A DNA stretch of 64,000 bases from Bacteroidota bacterium (GTDB taxonomy: Bacteria; Bacteroidota; Bacteroidia; B-17B0; Aurantibacillaceae): assembly GCA_003153315.1 (NCBI GenBank), contig PLYA01000077.1, positions 35,250 through 99,249 on the forward strand, read 5' to 3'. This document shows positions 41,316-50,469 of this stretch, in pieces. Positions within the stretch are counted from its first letter, which is position 1. Every line of letters starts with the position of its first letter. A model generated the notes under the pieces. The model saw only the letters and a program-made list of their open reading frames with translations, did not search any database and was not told the DNA's origin. The translations under genes were made by a program, and so were the position numbers.

Positions 41316-42416
41316 TTACAACTTCTCTACAAACTCATCAAACAGATAGCGGCTGTCATGTGGACCGGGACAAGCCTCAGGGTGATATTGTACCGAGAAA
41401 GCAGGTTTGCTCTTTAAACGAATACCCTCAATGGTATTATCGTTTAAGTTTACATGCGTAATTTCTATTTCTTTATTGCTTGCAATATCTTCTGCCTTCA
41501 CGCTAAAGCCGTGGTTTTGGGAAGTAATCTCACACTTGTTTGTAAGCAGGTTCTTTACCGGGTGATTAATGCCTCTGTGCCCGTTGTGCATTTTATAAGT
41601 AGAAATGCCCTGCGATTGAGCCAATAACTGATGCCCCAGGCAAATGCCGAAAGTGGGTGTTTTCGTATCAATAATTTGTTTTACCAGGTTGGTTTCATCT
41701 TTCATAACAGAAGGGTCTCCCGGACCATTACTCAGCATAAACCCTTTGGGTTTAAAATCAAGCATGTCTTTTAAAGTACTCTTCATCGGAAATACCTTTA
41801 CATAACAACCACGCTCAACCAAACTGCGTACTATATTTTTCTTCACACCAAAGTCAACTAAAGCCACACGCTTTGCCGCATTAGGGTTTCCAACCTCATA
41901 AGCTTTTGCTGTACTTACTTTAGATGATAACTCCAAACCAGCCATACTTGGTACCTTGGCAAGTATCTTTTTTAATTCGGCAATATCATAAATGGCAGAA
42001 GAAATCACGCAATTCATCGCGCCCTTATCTCTTATATAACGCACAATAGCACGGGTATCTACATCGCTGATGCTTACAATACCCGCTTCGGTAAAATAAT
42101 CCTGTAAAGACTTTTGCGCTGCCGGACGGGAGTAACCCGAGTTAAACTTCTTACAAACCATTCCGGCAATTTTAATGCTGTCACTCTCAACTTCGGCATC
42201 ATTCACCCCATAGTTTCCAATGTGCACATTGTTCATCACCACAATTTGTCCGTAGTAAGATGGGTCGGTAAATATCTCCTGATAGCCCGTCATACCCGTA
42301 TTAAAACAAATCTCGCCCGTAGTGGTGCCAATGGCTCCGGCGGCAAAGCCTTCAAAATGTTTGCCGTCTTCTAACAGTAAAATGGCTTTTGTTTTGTGCT
42401 GGTATTTTAGTTGCAT
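41316..42416 (-). CDS. carA: carbamoyl-phosphate synthase small subunit
   Basis: 366 residues. Glutaminase subunit that supplies ammonia for carbamoyl phosphate in arginine and pyrimidine biosynthesis. The N-terminal CPSase domain has LLLEDGKHFEGFAAGAIG and EICFNTGMTGYQEIFTDPSY. The C-terminal class I glutamine amidotransferase has the nucleophile in FGICLGHQLLAQSQG (about residue 236-250) and the His/Glu pair in QYHPEACPGPHDS (about 345-357). The carB gene is not adjacent, which is common in this phylum. Convergent with fabI, 10 nt apart. Confidence 0.96.
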   Translation of the reverse strand: MQLKYQHKTKAILLLEDGKHFEGFAAGAIGTTTGEICFNTGMTGYQEIFTDPSYYGQIVVMNNVHIGNYGVNDAEVESDSIKIAGMVCKKFNSGYSRPAAQKSLQDYFTEAGIVSISDVDTRAIVRYIRDKGAMNCVISSAIYDIAELKKILAKVPSMAGLELSSKVSTAKAYEVGNPNAAKRVALVDFGVKKNIVRSLVERGCYVKVFPMKSTLKDMLDFKPKGFMLSNGPGDPSVMKDETNLVKQIIDTKTPTFGICLGHQLLAQSQGISTYKMHNGHRGINHPVKNLLTNKCEITSQNHGFSVKAEDIASNKEIEITHVNLNDNTIEGIRLKSKPAFSVQYHPEACPGPHDSRYLFDEFVEKL

Positions 42417-42575
42417 ACAGGCTGAAATTTAAATTGTGCAAACTTCATCATTTTTAATTATTTTTAAGGAAATGTTTATCTATTGTTGAAACAAATATTG
42501 AACTTTGTACTCAAATGTGAAGCATTCAGCTAAACCATTAAAAAGAAATAAAAACAAAGAGCTAAATAAAACACC

Positions 42576-43574
42576 ATGCAAAAAATTAAAGTAGCCATCA
42601 ATGGTTTCGGCAGAATAGGAAGAGTTTTTCTTCGTGCTGCCATTAACCGCCCCAACATACAAATTGTAGCCATCAACGATTTAACGGATACCAAAACCCT
42701 TGCACACCTTTTAAAATACGATTCAGTGCATGGTAAGTTTGATGGCACCATTGCCATAGATGGAGATAACCTGATTATTAATAACCAAAAAATACGCGTG
42801 GCTGCCAGTGCCGACCCTGCCAAACTGCCTTGGAAAGAACTGGACGTGGATGTGGTGGTTGAAAGCACAGGGCATTACCTGAACAAAGAATCTGCACAAA
42901 AGCATATTGCTGCCGGAGCTAAGAAGGTTCTCATCTCTGCGCCGCCAACCGATGCCGATATTAAAACCATAGTATTAGGCGTTAACGATAATACACTTAC
43001 TAAGGATGATGTTATTATTTCAAACGCATCGTGTACTACTAATTGCGCGGCGCCTATGATACAAGTATTGCTTAAATGGGGTATAGAAGATGTGTACATC
43101 TCTACCGTGCATTCTTATACCGGCGACCAACGCCTGCATGATGCACCTCATAAAGATTTGCGCCGTGCCCGCGCTGCTGCTTTAAACATAGTGCCCACCT
43201 CTACCGGAGCGGCTAAAGCAACCACTAAAATATTTCCCCAGTTAGAGGGTAAGGTTGGTGGATGTGGCATACGTGTACCTGTGCCTGATGGCTCTTTAAC
43301 CGATATTACCTGCATTTTAGAACGCCATGCCGAAGCCAAAGAAATTAACGCCGAGTTTAAACGTGCTGCCCAAGCAGAGCTTAAAGGTATTTTAGAATAC
43401 ACCGAAGACCCAATCGTATCCAGTGATATTGTGGGCAACCCGCACTCCTGTATTTTAGATGCCGAGTTTACCGCTGTGGTAGGCAACATGGTAAAAGTAA
43501 TTGGCTGGTACGATAACGAAGGAGGTTACAGCAATCGCCTTGCCGATGTAATAGAAAAGTGGTTCTCTTTGTAG
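42576..43574 (+). CDS. gapA: glyceraldehyde-3-phosphate dehydrogenase, type I (NAD)
   Basis: 332 residues. Glycolytic oxidation of glyceraldehyde 3-phosphate with phosphate and NAD. The NAD-binding start is VAINGFGRIGRVFLRA, and the Asp in INDLTD favours NAD over NADP. The catalytic Cys153 lies in SNASCTTNC, the His partner in STVHSYTGDQ, and Arg of the phosphate sites in RAAALNIVPTSTGAAKA. NEGGYSNRLAD closes the protein. Divergent from carA with a 159-nt gap. A hairpin follows about 70 nt after its stop. Confidence 0.97.
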   Translation: MQKIKVAINGFGRIGRVFLRAAINRPNIQIVAINDLTDTKTLAHLLKYDSVHGKFDGTIAIDGDNLIINNQKIRVAASADPAKLPWKELDVDVVVESTGHYLNKESAQKHIAAGAKKVLISAPPTDADIKTIVLGVNDNTLTKDDVIISNASCTTNCAAPMIQVLLKWGIEDVYISTVHSYTGDQRLHDAPHKDLRRARAAALNIVPTSTGAAKATTKIFPQLEGKVGGCGIRVPVPDGSLTDITCILERHAEAKEINAEFKRAAQAELKGILEYTEDPIVSSDIVGNPHSCILDAEFTAVVGNMVKVIGWYDNEGGYSNRLADVIEKWFSL

Positions 43575-43647
43575 AGACTTCTTTCATTGCGAGAGAAGCG
43601 TGGCAAACGCTTTTTCAGCATTCAGCGAAATCAAGATAGAAAACTAA

Positions 43648-43670
43648 AACTATGAGCTAATCTCATAGTT
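43648..43670 (+). terminator. hairpin after gapA
   Basis: 9-bp perfect stem AACTATGAG / CTCATAGTT with a 5-nt loop, followed by ACATTTGTT rather than a pure T-run. Possible weak terminator, 73 nt after the gapA stop. Confidence 0.45.
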
Positions 43671-43691
43671 ACATTTGTTAATTTCTTTTTC

Positions 43692-43719
43692 CTTGACGAA
43701 AAAGAAACAAAAAGTCAAG
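43692..43719. repeat. inverted CTTGAC/GTCAAG with purine loop, possibly a dispersed element
   Basis: CTTGAC (43692-43697) and GTCAAG (43714-43719) flank an A-rich GAAAAAGAAACAAAAA spacer. I recall very similar CCTTGAT-AAAAAGAAACAAAAA-ATCAAGG stretches between genes in many Bacteroidota genomes. That is from memory and unchecked. No coding content was seen from 43575 to 43794. Confidence 0.35.
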
Positions 43720-43794
43720 ACCAAACGATCTGCTCCACACAAGCTAAACAGCTCCGCGTTTTGTCAGACAGCCCGCTGTTTCAAAAAAGATTAA

Positions 43795-44685
43795 TTACCT
43801 TACAATAACAAGCCTCTTATTTAATATACCCTCATTGCTTATAATACTTATATTATAAACACCCTCATTTAAACTGTTTGCATCTATATTTGTTTTGCCG
43901 GTTATAGTTTGACTTAATACCAGTTTACCATTTACATCATAAACCTGCATGGTTTGTTTTGTTATACTGTTTGGCTCTATAATAAAACTACCATTGTTGG
44001 GGTTGGGGTAGATGTTTACTTGTTCGTTATTTTCTTTTATTTGATTTATGCCACTTGTCAGGTTACAATTCCATTTAGCCACAAAAACATTTTCTCCACC
44101 CGAAGTTGTACTTGTAAGAGGTAAACTAGTTGTACCAACATTAAAAGGATTTACCTCAAAGTCGCCTGCTATGTATGCATTACCATAGTGGTCTGTACTT
44201 ACGCCATTTTGGTCATCGCCACCACTTGCAAGAGCAGATGCACAAAGTACATTACCATTTGCATCATATTTGGCAATGAATGCATCAGAATAAACATTAG
44301 TGTTGGTGAGTATATAAGAACCGAAGGTGATGGCCGGACTGTCAAAATAACCTGTTACAAAAACATTGCCTGTTGCATCTGTACTTACAGAATAAGACTG
44401 ATCATTATCCGTTCCTGCACTTTTAGCCCAAAGCGCATTACCATTCGCATCATATTTGGCAATAAATACATTAAAACCGCCGCCAGTATTGGTAAGTGTA
44501 GATGTACCGAAAGTAATAGTTGGGCTGCTAAAGCAACCCGTTATAAATACATTACCAGAAGTATCAACCGCAGAGGAATTCCCCTCATCGGCACCTGTTC
44601 CGGTTGCACTCTTAGCCCATAGCCAAGTTTGCGCATTTCCATTCAAACAAAACGCTAAGGCTAAAAGGGTAATTAGTCTATTCAT
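43795..44685 (-). CDS. SBBP-repeat secreted protein with T9SS type A sorting domain
   Basis: 296 residues. A signal peptide (MNRLITLLALAFCLNGNAQ) is followed by three imperfect SBBP-like repeats. Each has a DTSGNVFITGCFSSPTITFG-type block (up to 20 residues) and a NVFIAKYDANGN-LWAKSAG-type block, probably beta-propeller blades (about 25-210). The T9SS type A domain (about 222-296) contains NIYPNPNNGSFII, LVLSQTITGKT and NKRLVIVR. The sorting domain is nearly the same as that of the FG-GAP protein at 46180. Ligand unknown. Confidence 0.87.
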   Translation of the reverse strand: MNRLITLLALAFCLNGNAQTWLWAKSATGTGADEGNSSAVDTSGNVFITGCFSSPTITFGTSTLTNTGGGFNVFIAKYDANGNALWAKSAGTDNDQSYSVSTDATGNVFVTGYFDSPAITFGSYILTNTNVYSDAFIAKYDANGNVLCASALASGGDDQNGVSTDHYGNAYIAGDFEVNPFNVGTTSLPLTSTTSGGENVFVAKWNCNLTSGINQIKENNEQVNIYPNPNNGSFIIEPNSITKQTMQVYDVNGKLVLSQTITGKTNIDANSLNEGVYNISIISNEGILNKRLVIVR

Positions 44686-44702
44686 CTTGAAAGATTTGTC
44701 TC

Positions 44703-44710
44703 CAAAAATA
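44703..44710 (-). promoter_or_regulatory. -7 element of the SBBP/T9SS gene
   Basis: Reads TATTTTTG on the minus strand, a full match to TAnnTTTG, 17 nt before the start at 44685. Confidence 0.55.
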
Positions 44711-44795
44711 GCACAATTAACTTAAATTCCAACATTAAGCTTAGGTTAACAAATAGGCAGCCTAGTGTTTTCATTAAAAACCTTTCTGTTTTTGA

Positions 44796-45180
44796 AAGAA
44801 ACGTTCGTTAATTTGATAAACACTTTAACTACTTGCAGAGAAACGTTCGTTAATCAGGAAAACACTTTATCTATTTGCAAAGAAATGTTCGTTAATTCGA
44901 TAAGCGGTTTTATTTGTTTGAGAGAAACGTTCATTAATTGGAGAAACGATTTAATGAATTGGAGACAAACATCCGTTAATTTGGAAAACACTTTAATGAT
45001 TTTCAAAGAAATGTTCGTTAATCGAGAAAACGATTTAATAAATTGTAAAGAAATATTCGTTAGTCAAGAAAATACTTTGGTTACTTGCAAAAACGCAAGC
45101 ATTCGTTTAAAAAACAGTTTAATGTCTTTCAAAAACAACTTTGTTTCTATTAAAAACATGAATAAAAATCAGAAAAACTT
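44796..45180. repeat. 21/42-bp tandem array A4
   Basis: A-type cores ACGTTCGTTAA / ATGTTCGTTAA recur exactly every 42 bp at 44802, 44844, 44886, 44928, 44970, 45012 and 45054. They alternate with B-type halves such as AAAACACTTTA, so the half-unit is 21 bp. From about 45090 the units decay but 21-bp spacing of AAAAC blocks remains visible. A frame on the plus strand with GTG start spans the array, but I consider it non-coding. It lies between two minus-strand genes. Confidence 0.88.
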
Positions 45181-45276
45181 GTTTGTGGCTTGCTAAAAAG
45201 GGAGAATAGCTATGGAAAAGACAAGCCTCTTCCCTGAAGTTACTAAAGTGTGTAAATAAAAGTTATTGATTTCTTG

Positions 45277-45960
45277 TTAAGCAGCCATGCTGCCTGCCGA
45301 ACTTGCGGTGCCTCCTCCGCCAATAGTTCTGCCGCCCGAGCCTATTATCAGCCTAAACCAAGGAGACCAGTTATAAGTTGTCTTATTAGTATCCGGTTTT
45401 TTGCATCTAAAGTATAAAATATCACTAGGCGTTAAATCGCTCACCATAGTTTTAGAGGTGTTGGTAGAGGGTAGGTGAGTTATAGCCTCCATATCTCTAC
45501 TCATTTGCCATTGGTTGAATCCGGGTTCATCACTGGTTAGTATTACCTTGCCGGGTATTACGGTATTAAAGGCTGCATTGCGCCTGAATGGTCTGCCATG
45601 TTTGGGTTTTACGAAGTACCCACAGCTTTCTATAATAACTACTGCTATGTTTTTGTTTGCTCTGGCAATACTTTGTACCATAGCCATGACGTATCTAAGG
45701 TCATCATGCACTTTATCAAAAGCTGCATCGCGCAGCCCAACGGCACCTGTTGTTTTTGCTTTTACGTTGTTCTCGGCATCTATAAAAGCCAAAATATCGG
45801 CATCAAGCTGAGTTTGGTTTATTCCGCAAAAAGTCCATCCGCTTGGTATATATATACTGGTGCTTACTTTAGTTTGTATGCTTTGCACACGAAGTAATCT
45901 GTCGCCCCAAGTAGTTGGCATTTTTAAGGCGGGTTGTGCGGGCATGTTTGGAGGGTTCAT
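45277..45960 (-). CDS. hypothetical protein with possible C-terminal FnIII-like domain
   Basis: 227 residues, no signal peptide. The N-terminal part (about 1-140) includes ILAFIDAENNVKAKTTGAVGLRD and a helical HDDLRYVMAMVQSIARAN segment, followed by PFRRNAAFNTVIPGKV. The C-terminal part (about 145-215) has a fibronectin-III-like strand pattern: WQMSRDMEAITHL, TMVSDLTPSDILYFRCKKPD and YNWSPWFRLIIGSGG. It ends in a Gly/Ser-rich tail. It resembles known small Bacteroidota FnIII proteins from memory only. Together with the gene at 3768 it is one of two orphan genes of similar size beside a 21-bp array. Confidence 0.65.
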   Translation of the reverse strand: MNPPNMPAQPALKMPTTWGDRLLRVQSIQTKVSTSIYIPSGWTFCGINQTQLDADILAFIDAENNVKAKTTGAVGLRDAAFDKVHDDLRYVMAMVQSIARANKNIAVVIIESCGYFVKPKHGRPFRRNAAFNTVIPGKVILTSDEPGFNQWQMSRDMEAITHLPSTNTSKTMVSDLTPSDILYFRCKKPDTNKTTYNWSPWFRLIIGSGGRTIGGGGTASSAGSMAA

Positions 45961-46155
45961 CTTTTTTATGTTTAAATGTTTAGACTTCTTAAGCCTTATA
46001 ACGCAAAATCTGTGCCAAGGTTACATTTTGTTTTCAACCGTTTTGGGTTATCGGTTAATAACTGTAGGCGCTGTTAGGATTAAAACTAAACGTATTTTAC
46101 ATCTTATCTTTCTTTAATTGCAATAATTTAACATTTTGGTCCGCTTCTCTTTACC

Positions 46156-46163
46156 TACATTTG
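46156..46163 (+). promoter_or_regulatory. -7 element of the FG-GAP/T9SS gene
   Basis: TACATTTG, a full match to TAnnTTTG, 16 nt before the start at 46180. Confidence 0.6.
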
Positions 46164-46179
46164 ATTTAAAATTAAACTC

Positions 46180-48429
46180 ATGAAAAAACTTTATGTAATT
46201 ATTCTTTTAAGTATTTTATGTTGTGCTGCAAATGCGCAGGTATGTTTAAAACCTACCACCTATAGTCCAGGTAGTTCCTATATTGCAACTGCTGATTTTA
46301 ATAACGATGGTAAGTCCGACTTGGCATTTAATTATGCTGATAGTGTTCGTACTATGTTTGGTGATGGTTTAGGTGGGTTCACATTAGGGCATGTTACCAT
46401 TACACATTTTTCTTCCTGGATAGGAGAAATGGCTTGCGCTGATTATAATAAAGATGGTAATATGGATGTAGCTTTTCCTTACGGTTTAAATTATGTAGTT
46501 ACTATGTTAGGTAATGGTGCAGGCAGTTTCGGAACTATCTCTTTACTTACTGTTTTAAATAACCCCTGGGCAATTATAAGTAATGATTATAACGGAGACG
46601 GAAATCCGGATATTGCTGTGGGAAATGGTGGTTCTAATAAGGTATCTGTTTTGTTGGGTGACGGAACCGGAAACTTTACTGCTCATGTTGACTCGGTAGG
46701 TGCTGATATGGCAGGTATGGCAGATGGAGATTTTAATGGAGACGGGAAACCCGATTTAGCTGTTGGTTTTAACGTAGGTAATGGAATGGGAGGTAAAATA
46801 GCAATTATGCTAAACAATGGCTCAGGTAATTTTAGCGCACCCACCAACTTTGTTAATGGTGGTTATGATCCTTATGATTTAACTGTAGGAGATTTTAACG
46901 GAGATGGAAAATTAGATGTGGTTACTTCTACAGGCAATTCAGATGCAATTACTTTGTTGCTGGGAGATGGAGTAGGTAACCTTGGTTCTGCCACATCATT
47001 TACATTAGGACTTGAATGTACTGATATTTTAAATGCCGATTTTAATTCAGATGGAAAGAAAGATGTTGCGCTTGCAGATGTGAACTCTAATTTTGTCTCA
47101 GTTCTTTTAGGAACAGGAACAGGTGGTTTTAATTCTGCCATAAACTACCCTGATATATATGTTCCACAAACCATCGTCAGTTCAGATTTTAATGGGGATG
47201 GAAAACCCGATTTAGCTGCGGGTAATCAGCAAGGTGGTAACATGATGGTTTTCTTAAATGTTGCTGCACCAAATCTGAATTTAATTTCAAGTAACCCACC
47301 TTCTCTTTGTTCAGGAGCAAGTGCCACACTAACCGTTAGCGGAGCTACAACGTATACTTGGAGTACAAATACGGGGGTTCTCGGACCAAGAGATTCCATT
47401 AACCCCATTGATTCTTCTATTATACATCTGCCAGGAAATTACACGGTTACCCAAGTTGCAGTTACTCCTTCCGTAAACTCAACCTACTCAGTAGTTGCGC
47501 AAACAAATGGGTGTAAGGATTCGGCCTCTGTTTCATTTACTTTGGTAAAACCTCAAATACCTTCTATTTGTATGGTAAGTACCGATAGCGCTTCTAACTA
47601 TAATTACAATATTATATACTGGAATAATACATACCCTAATGTAGATAGTTTTATCATTCGCAGGTACGACCCTGTTTCTAATAGTTACCTACGCATAGGT
47701 GCTGTAAGTAAAGATTCTTTAAGTGAGTTTAAAGATACAGCATTTAGCATCGGTGGTCCAAATGGAGGAAACCCGCAATACGGCAGTTGGCAATATAAAT
47801 TGGCTATAAAGGATACTTGTGGAAACATCAGTGCCCTAAGCCCTTATCATCAAACTGCATTTATTCAGGAAAACAGCTCTAACTTTTCATGGAATGATTA
47901 TGTTGACAGTAGTTTTTCAACCCCACCAACAGGGTACTCTTTTTTAAGAGATGATAATAATACAGGTGCTTGGCATGTTTTAGCAAATTTGGGGCATACG
48001 GCAACTTCAACTACCGATCCTAACTATGCAAGTTATCCTAATGGTAATTGGCGTATAGATGCTTTGGGTTTTAGTTGTACACCTACCTACAGACTTGCCG
48101 GAGGAAATAATGGTACAAATTCTGCCCTTGCAAAATCTCATAGTAATCCTACTAAACAAACAACATCGGTGGGCATTAAGCAATTATCTGTAAATAATTC
48201 TCAAGTATCAGTTTACCCCAATCCAAATAATGGAAGCTTTATTATTGAAACAAACACTACAGAAAAACAAACCATTGCTTTGTATGATGTAAATGGTAAG
48301 CTTGTTTTAAGTCAAAATTTAAACAGCAAAACAAGTATTGATGCAAGCGGTTTAAATGAAGGGGTTTATAACCTTAGTATTGTTAGCAGCGAAGGTGTAA
48401 TAAATAAAAGGTTGGTTATAGTAAAGTAA
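46180..48429 (+). CDS. FG-GAP/VCBS-repeat secreted protein with T9SS type A sorting domain
   Basis: 749 residues with a signal peptide (LLSILCCAANAQ). Seven FG-GAP/VCBS repeats, each with a calcium-type DFNGDGKPDLA loop (DFNNDGKSD, DYNKDGNMD, DYNGDGNPD, DFNGDGKPD, DFNGDGKLD, DFNSDGKKD, DFNGDGKPD), fill about residues 28-360 and should form an integrin-like seven-bladed propeller. A PKD/Ig-like region (about 365-460), a FnIII-like region (about 465-570) and a linker follow. A T9SS type A domain (about 675-749) ends NKRLVIVK. Probable surface adhesin or glycan-binding protein. Confidence 0.9.
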   Translation: MKKLYVIILLSILCCAANAQVCLKPTTYSPGSSYIATADFNNDGKSDLAFNYADSVRTMFGDGLGGFTLGHVTITHFSSWIGEMACADYNKDGNMDVAFPYGLNYVVTMLGNGAGSFGTISLLTVLNNPWAIISNDYNGDGNPDIAVGNGGSNKVSVLLGDGTGNFTAHVDSVGADMAGMADGDFNGDGKPDLAVGFNVGNGMGGKIAIMLNNGSGNFSAPTNFVNGGYDPYDLTVGDFNGDGKLDVVTSTGNSDAITLLLGDGVGNLGSATSFTLGLECTDILNADFNSDGKKDVALADVNSNFVSVLLGTGTGGFNSAINYPDIYVPQTIVSSDFNGDGKPDLAAGNQQGGNMMVFLNVAAPNLNLISSNPPSLCSGASATLTVSGATTYTWSTNTGVLGPRDSINPIDSSIIHLPGNYTVTQVAVTPSVNSTYSVVAQTNGCKDSASVSFTLVKPQIPSICMVSTDSASNYNYNIIYWNNTYPNVDSFIIRRYDPVSNSYLRIGAVSKDSLSEFKDTAFSIGGPNGGNPQYGSWQYKLAIKDTCGNISALSPYHQTAFIQENSSNFSWNDYVDSSFSTPPTGYSFLRDDNNTGAWHVLANLGHTATSTTDPNYASYPNGNWRIDALGFSCTPTYRLAGGNNGTNSALAKSHSNPTKQTTSVGIKQLSVNNSQVSVYPNPNNGSFIIETNTTEKQTIALYDVNGKLVLSQNLNSKTSIDASGLNEGVYNLSIVSSEGVINKRLVIVK

Positions 48430-48457
48430 TTTGCTGCTTTACAGCGTGAAAAATAAT

Positions 48458-49024
48458 TTACTTCTCTCTGTAAACAGACATATCAATAACTGAATTGGAA
48501 GCATCGCTGTTATCAGTTAAGGTAATGGTAAAATTTTGCTTTTTGCTGTCGAAACAATTAAACACAAAATAACCTTTATCCATCATGGGTGCGGTATATT
48601 TTGCCTGGTAGTATTTTTTTAAATCGCTCAGTATTTTATCGCCTTCATCGCTGTTAGCAGAAGTAATGTGTATTTCCATTTCAGTAATGGTGTCGTTCTC
48701 CATTAAATAAGTAATGCTGTATTTACTGATGGAGTCTATCTTTTGTTCAAACGTAATATGATTGGTTGTTTTTTCAATTGCCTTGCTTATTTGTATAGCA
48801 GAAATAACCTGTTTAGATTGTCCCAGTTCAATACCACCTATAATTCCATTAGGGCTTTTAATAACAGAATCTAAAGCATAATGATATTCAGGAAAAACAC
48901 GCTTTCCTGCATCAGCAGATTTATCAGCTTCAGTATGATTATTACAGGAAGAGATAAACACGAGAAAACCAATCCCAATAGAGAAAGTAATAGATGAGAA
49001 ACGAAAGCAGTTACTTTTCATCAA
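48458..49024 (-). CDS. lipoprotein of unknown function
   Basis: 188 residues. Lipoprotein signal peptide with lipobox near ISSC (about residue 27). The mature part has a Gly-rich IIGGIELGQSKQVISAIQISKAIE motif, an EMEIHITSANSDEGDKILSDLKKYY segment and a beta-rich C-terminus. Family not recognised. Its start codon directly abuts the lpdA stop (0-nt gap), so it is probably co-transcribed with lpdA, although no functional link is evident. Confidence 0.72.
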   Translation of the reverse strand: MMKSNCFRFSSITFSIGIGFLVFISSCNNHTEADKSADAGKRVFPEYHYALDSVIKSPNGIIGGIELGQSKQVISAIQISKAIEKTTNHITFEQKIDSISKYSITYLMENDTITEMEIHITSANSDEGDKILSDLKKYYQAKYTAPMMDKGYFVFNCFDSKKQNFTITLTDNSDASNSVIDMSVYREK

Positions 49025-50413
49025 TTAAAGATGAATCACTTCTCCGTATGCAGCAGCAGCGGCTTCCATAATAGCTTCGCTCATGGTTGGGTGTGGGTGT
49101 ATCGATTTAATCAATTCATGCCCGGTTGCTTCCAGTTTACGGGCCACTACAATCTCTGCAATCAGTTCTGTTACATTATAACCAATCATATGCGCACCTA
49201 ATATTTCTCCATACTTGGCATCAAAAATAAGTTTCACAAATCCATCAGGTGCTCCGGCAGCCTTAGCCTTACCCGATGCAGTAAACGGAAACTTACCTAC
49301 TTTAATTTCATAACCGGCTTCTTTGGCTTTCTTTTCGGTATATCCCACCGAAGCAACTTCAGGCTGGCAATAGGTACAGCCAGGTATGTTGTTATAATCC
49401 ATTGGTTCCGGATGATGCCCTGCAATCTTCTCTACACAGGTAATTCCTTCTGCACTGGCAACGTGTGCAAGAGCTTGTCCGCCTACGCAATCGCCAATCG
49501 CATAATAGCCGGGTATATTGGTAGCATAAAATTTATCCGTAAGTATTTTGCCTTTATCGGTAGCAATACCAACTTCTTCCAAGCCTAAATTCTCTAAATT
49601 GGTTTGTATACCCACAGCAGAAAGAACAACCTCAGCTTCTACTATTTTCTCTCCGTCGGCAGTTTTGATTTTTACTTTGCTTAAATCTCCTTTGGTGTCA
49701 ACGCTTTCAACCGAAGCGTTTACCATAATTTCAACACCCAATTTCTTAAATGATTTTTCTAATTGCTTAGAAACATCTTCATCTTCAACAGGCACAATAT
49801 TCGGAAGGAATTCTACCACGGTAACTTTAGTACCCATAGTAGCATAAAAATAAGCAAACTCAATACCTATAGCTCCGGAACCTACTACTACCAAACTCTT
49901 TGGTTGCTTGGGTAAATTCATTGCCTGACGGTATCCAATAATCTTTTTACCATCCTGAGGTAAATTAGGTAACTCACGAGAGCGAGCGCCCACAGCCACT
50001 ATAATATGTTTGGCATCATGGGTTGCTATGGTTTTATCTGCAGCGGTAACTTCTACCTTTTTGCCTGATTTAACCTTTGCGGTACCCATTATAACATCAA
50101 TTTTGTTTTTTTTCATCAAAAACTGAATACCCTTGCTCATACCATCAGCCACATCGCGGCTACGTTTTATAACAGCAGAAAAATCAGCTTTTATATTATC
50201 AGCACTAATGCCGTAATCTTTTGCATGGTTTAAGTATTCAAATACCTGTGCACTTTTTAGTAAAGCTTTAGTTGGAATACAACCCCAGTTAAGGCAAATA
50301 CCTCCCAGATTTTCGCGTTCAACAATTGCCGTTTTTAAACCTAATTGAGAAGCGCGTATAGCGGCTACATAACCACCGGGACCGCTTCCTATAACTATAA
50401 CATCGTAATTCAT
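49025..50413 (-). CDS. lpdA: dihydrolipoyl dehydrogenase
   Basis: 462 residues. FAD enzyme (E3) that re-oxidises dihydrolipoamide in 2-oxoacid dehydrogenase and glycine cleavage complexes. The FAD site is VIGSGPGGYVAAI, the redox-active disulfide Cys40-Cys45 in GGICLNWGCIPTK, and the NAD site VVVGSGAIGIEFAYFYATMG. The active-site His and Glu lie in HPHPTMSEAIMEAAAAAYGE. Typical length. A TACTTTCG sequence (7 of 8 to TAnnTTTG) at 50434-50441 on the minus strand, 20 nt upstream of the start, is a likely -7 element. No 2-oxoacid dehydrogenase genes are in the window. Confidence 0.96.
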   Translation of the reverse strand: MNYDVIVIGSGPGGYVAAIRASQLGLKTAIVERENLGGICLNWGCIPTKALLKSAQVFEYLNHAKDYGISADNIKADFSAVIKRSRDVADGMSKGIQFLMKKNKIDVIMGTAKVKSGKKVEVTAADKTIATHDAKHIIVAVGARSRELPNLPQDGKKIIGYRQAMNLPKQPKSLVVVGSGAIGIEFAYFYATMGTKVTVVEFLPNIVPVEDEDVSKQLEKSFKKLGVEIMVNASVESVDTKGDLSKVKIKTADGEKIVEAEVVLSAVGIQTNLENLGLEEVGIATDKGKILTDKFYATNIPGYYAIGDCVGGQALAHVASAEGITCVEKIAGHHPEPMDYNNIPGCTYCQPEVASVGYTEKKAKEAGYEIKVGKFPFTASGKAKAAGAPDGFVKLIFDAKYGEILGAHMIGYNVTELIAEIVVARKLEATGHELIKSIHPHPTMSEAIMEAAAAAYGEVIHL

Positions 50414-50469
50414 TGTGCTGAAATTTTGTGTTGCGAAAGTAAGATTTTATTTATAGATGAGTATAATTT

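Noticed and set aside
44765..45196. 143-residue protein-like frame through array A4, and similar frames in the other arrays
   Set aside because: Frames are open because the period is a multiple of 3. Starts are poor (GTG here), several frames are open at once, and no domain or signal peptide is seen.
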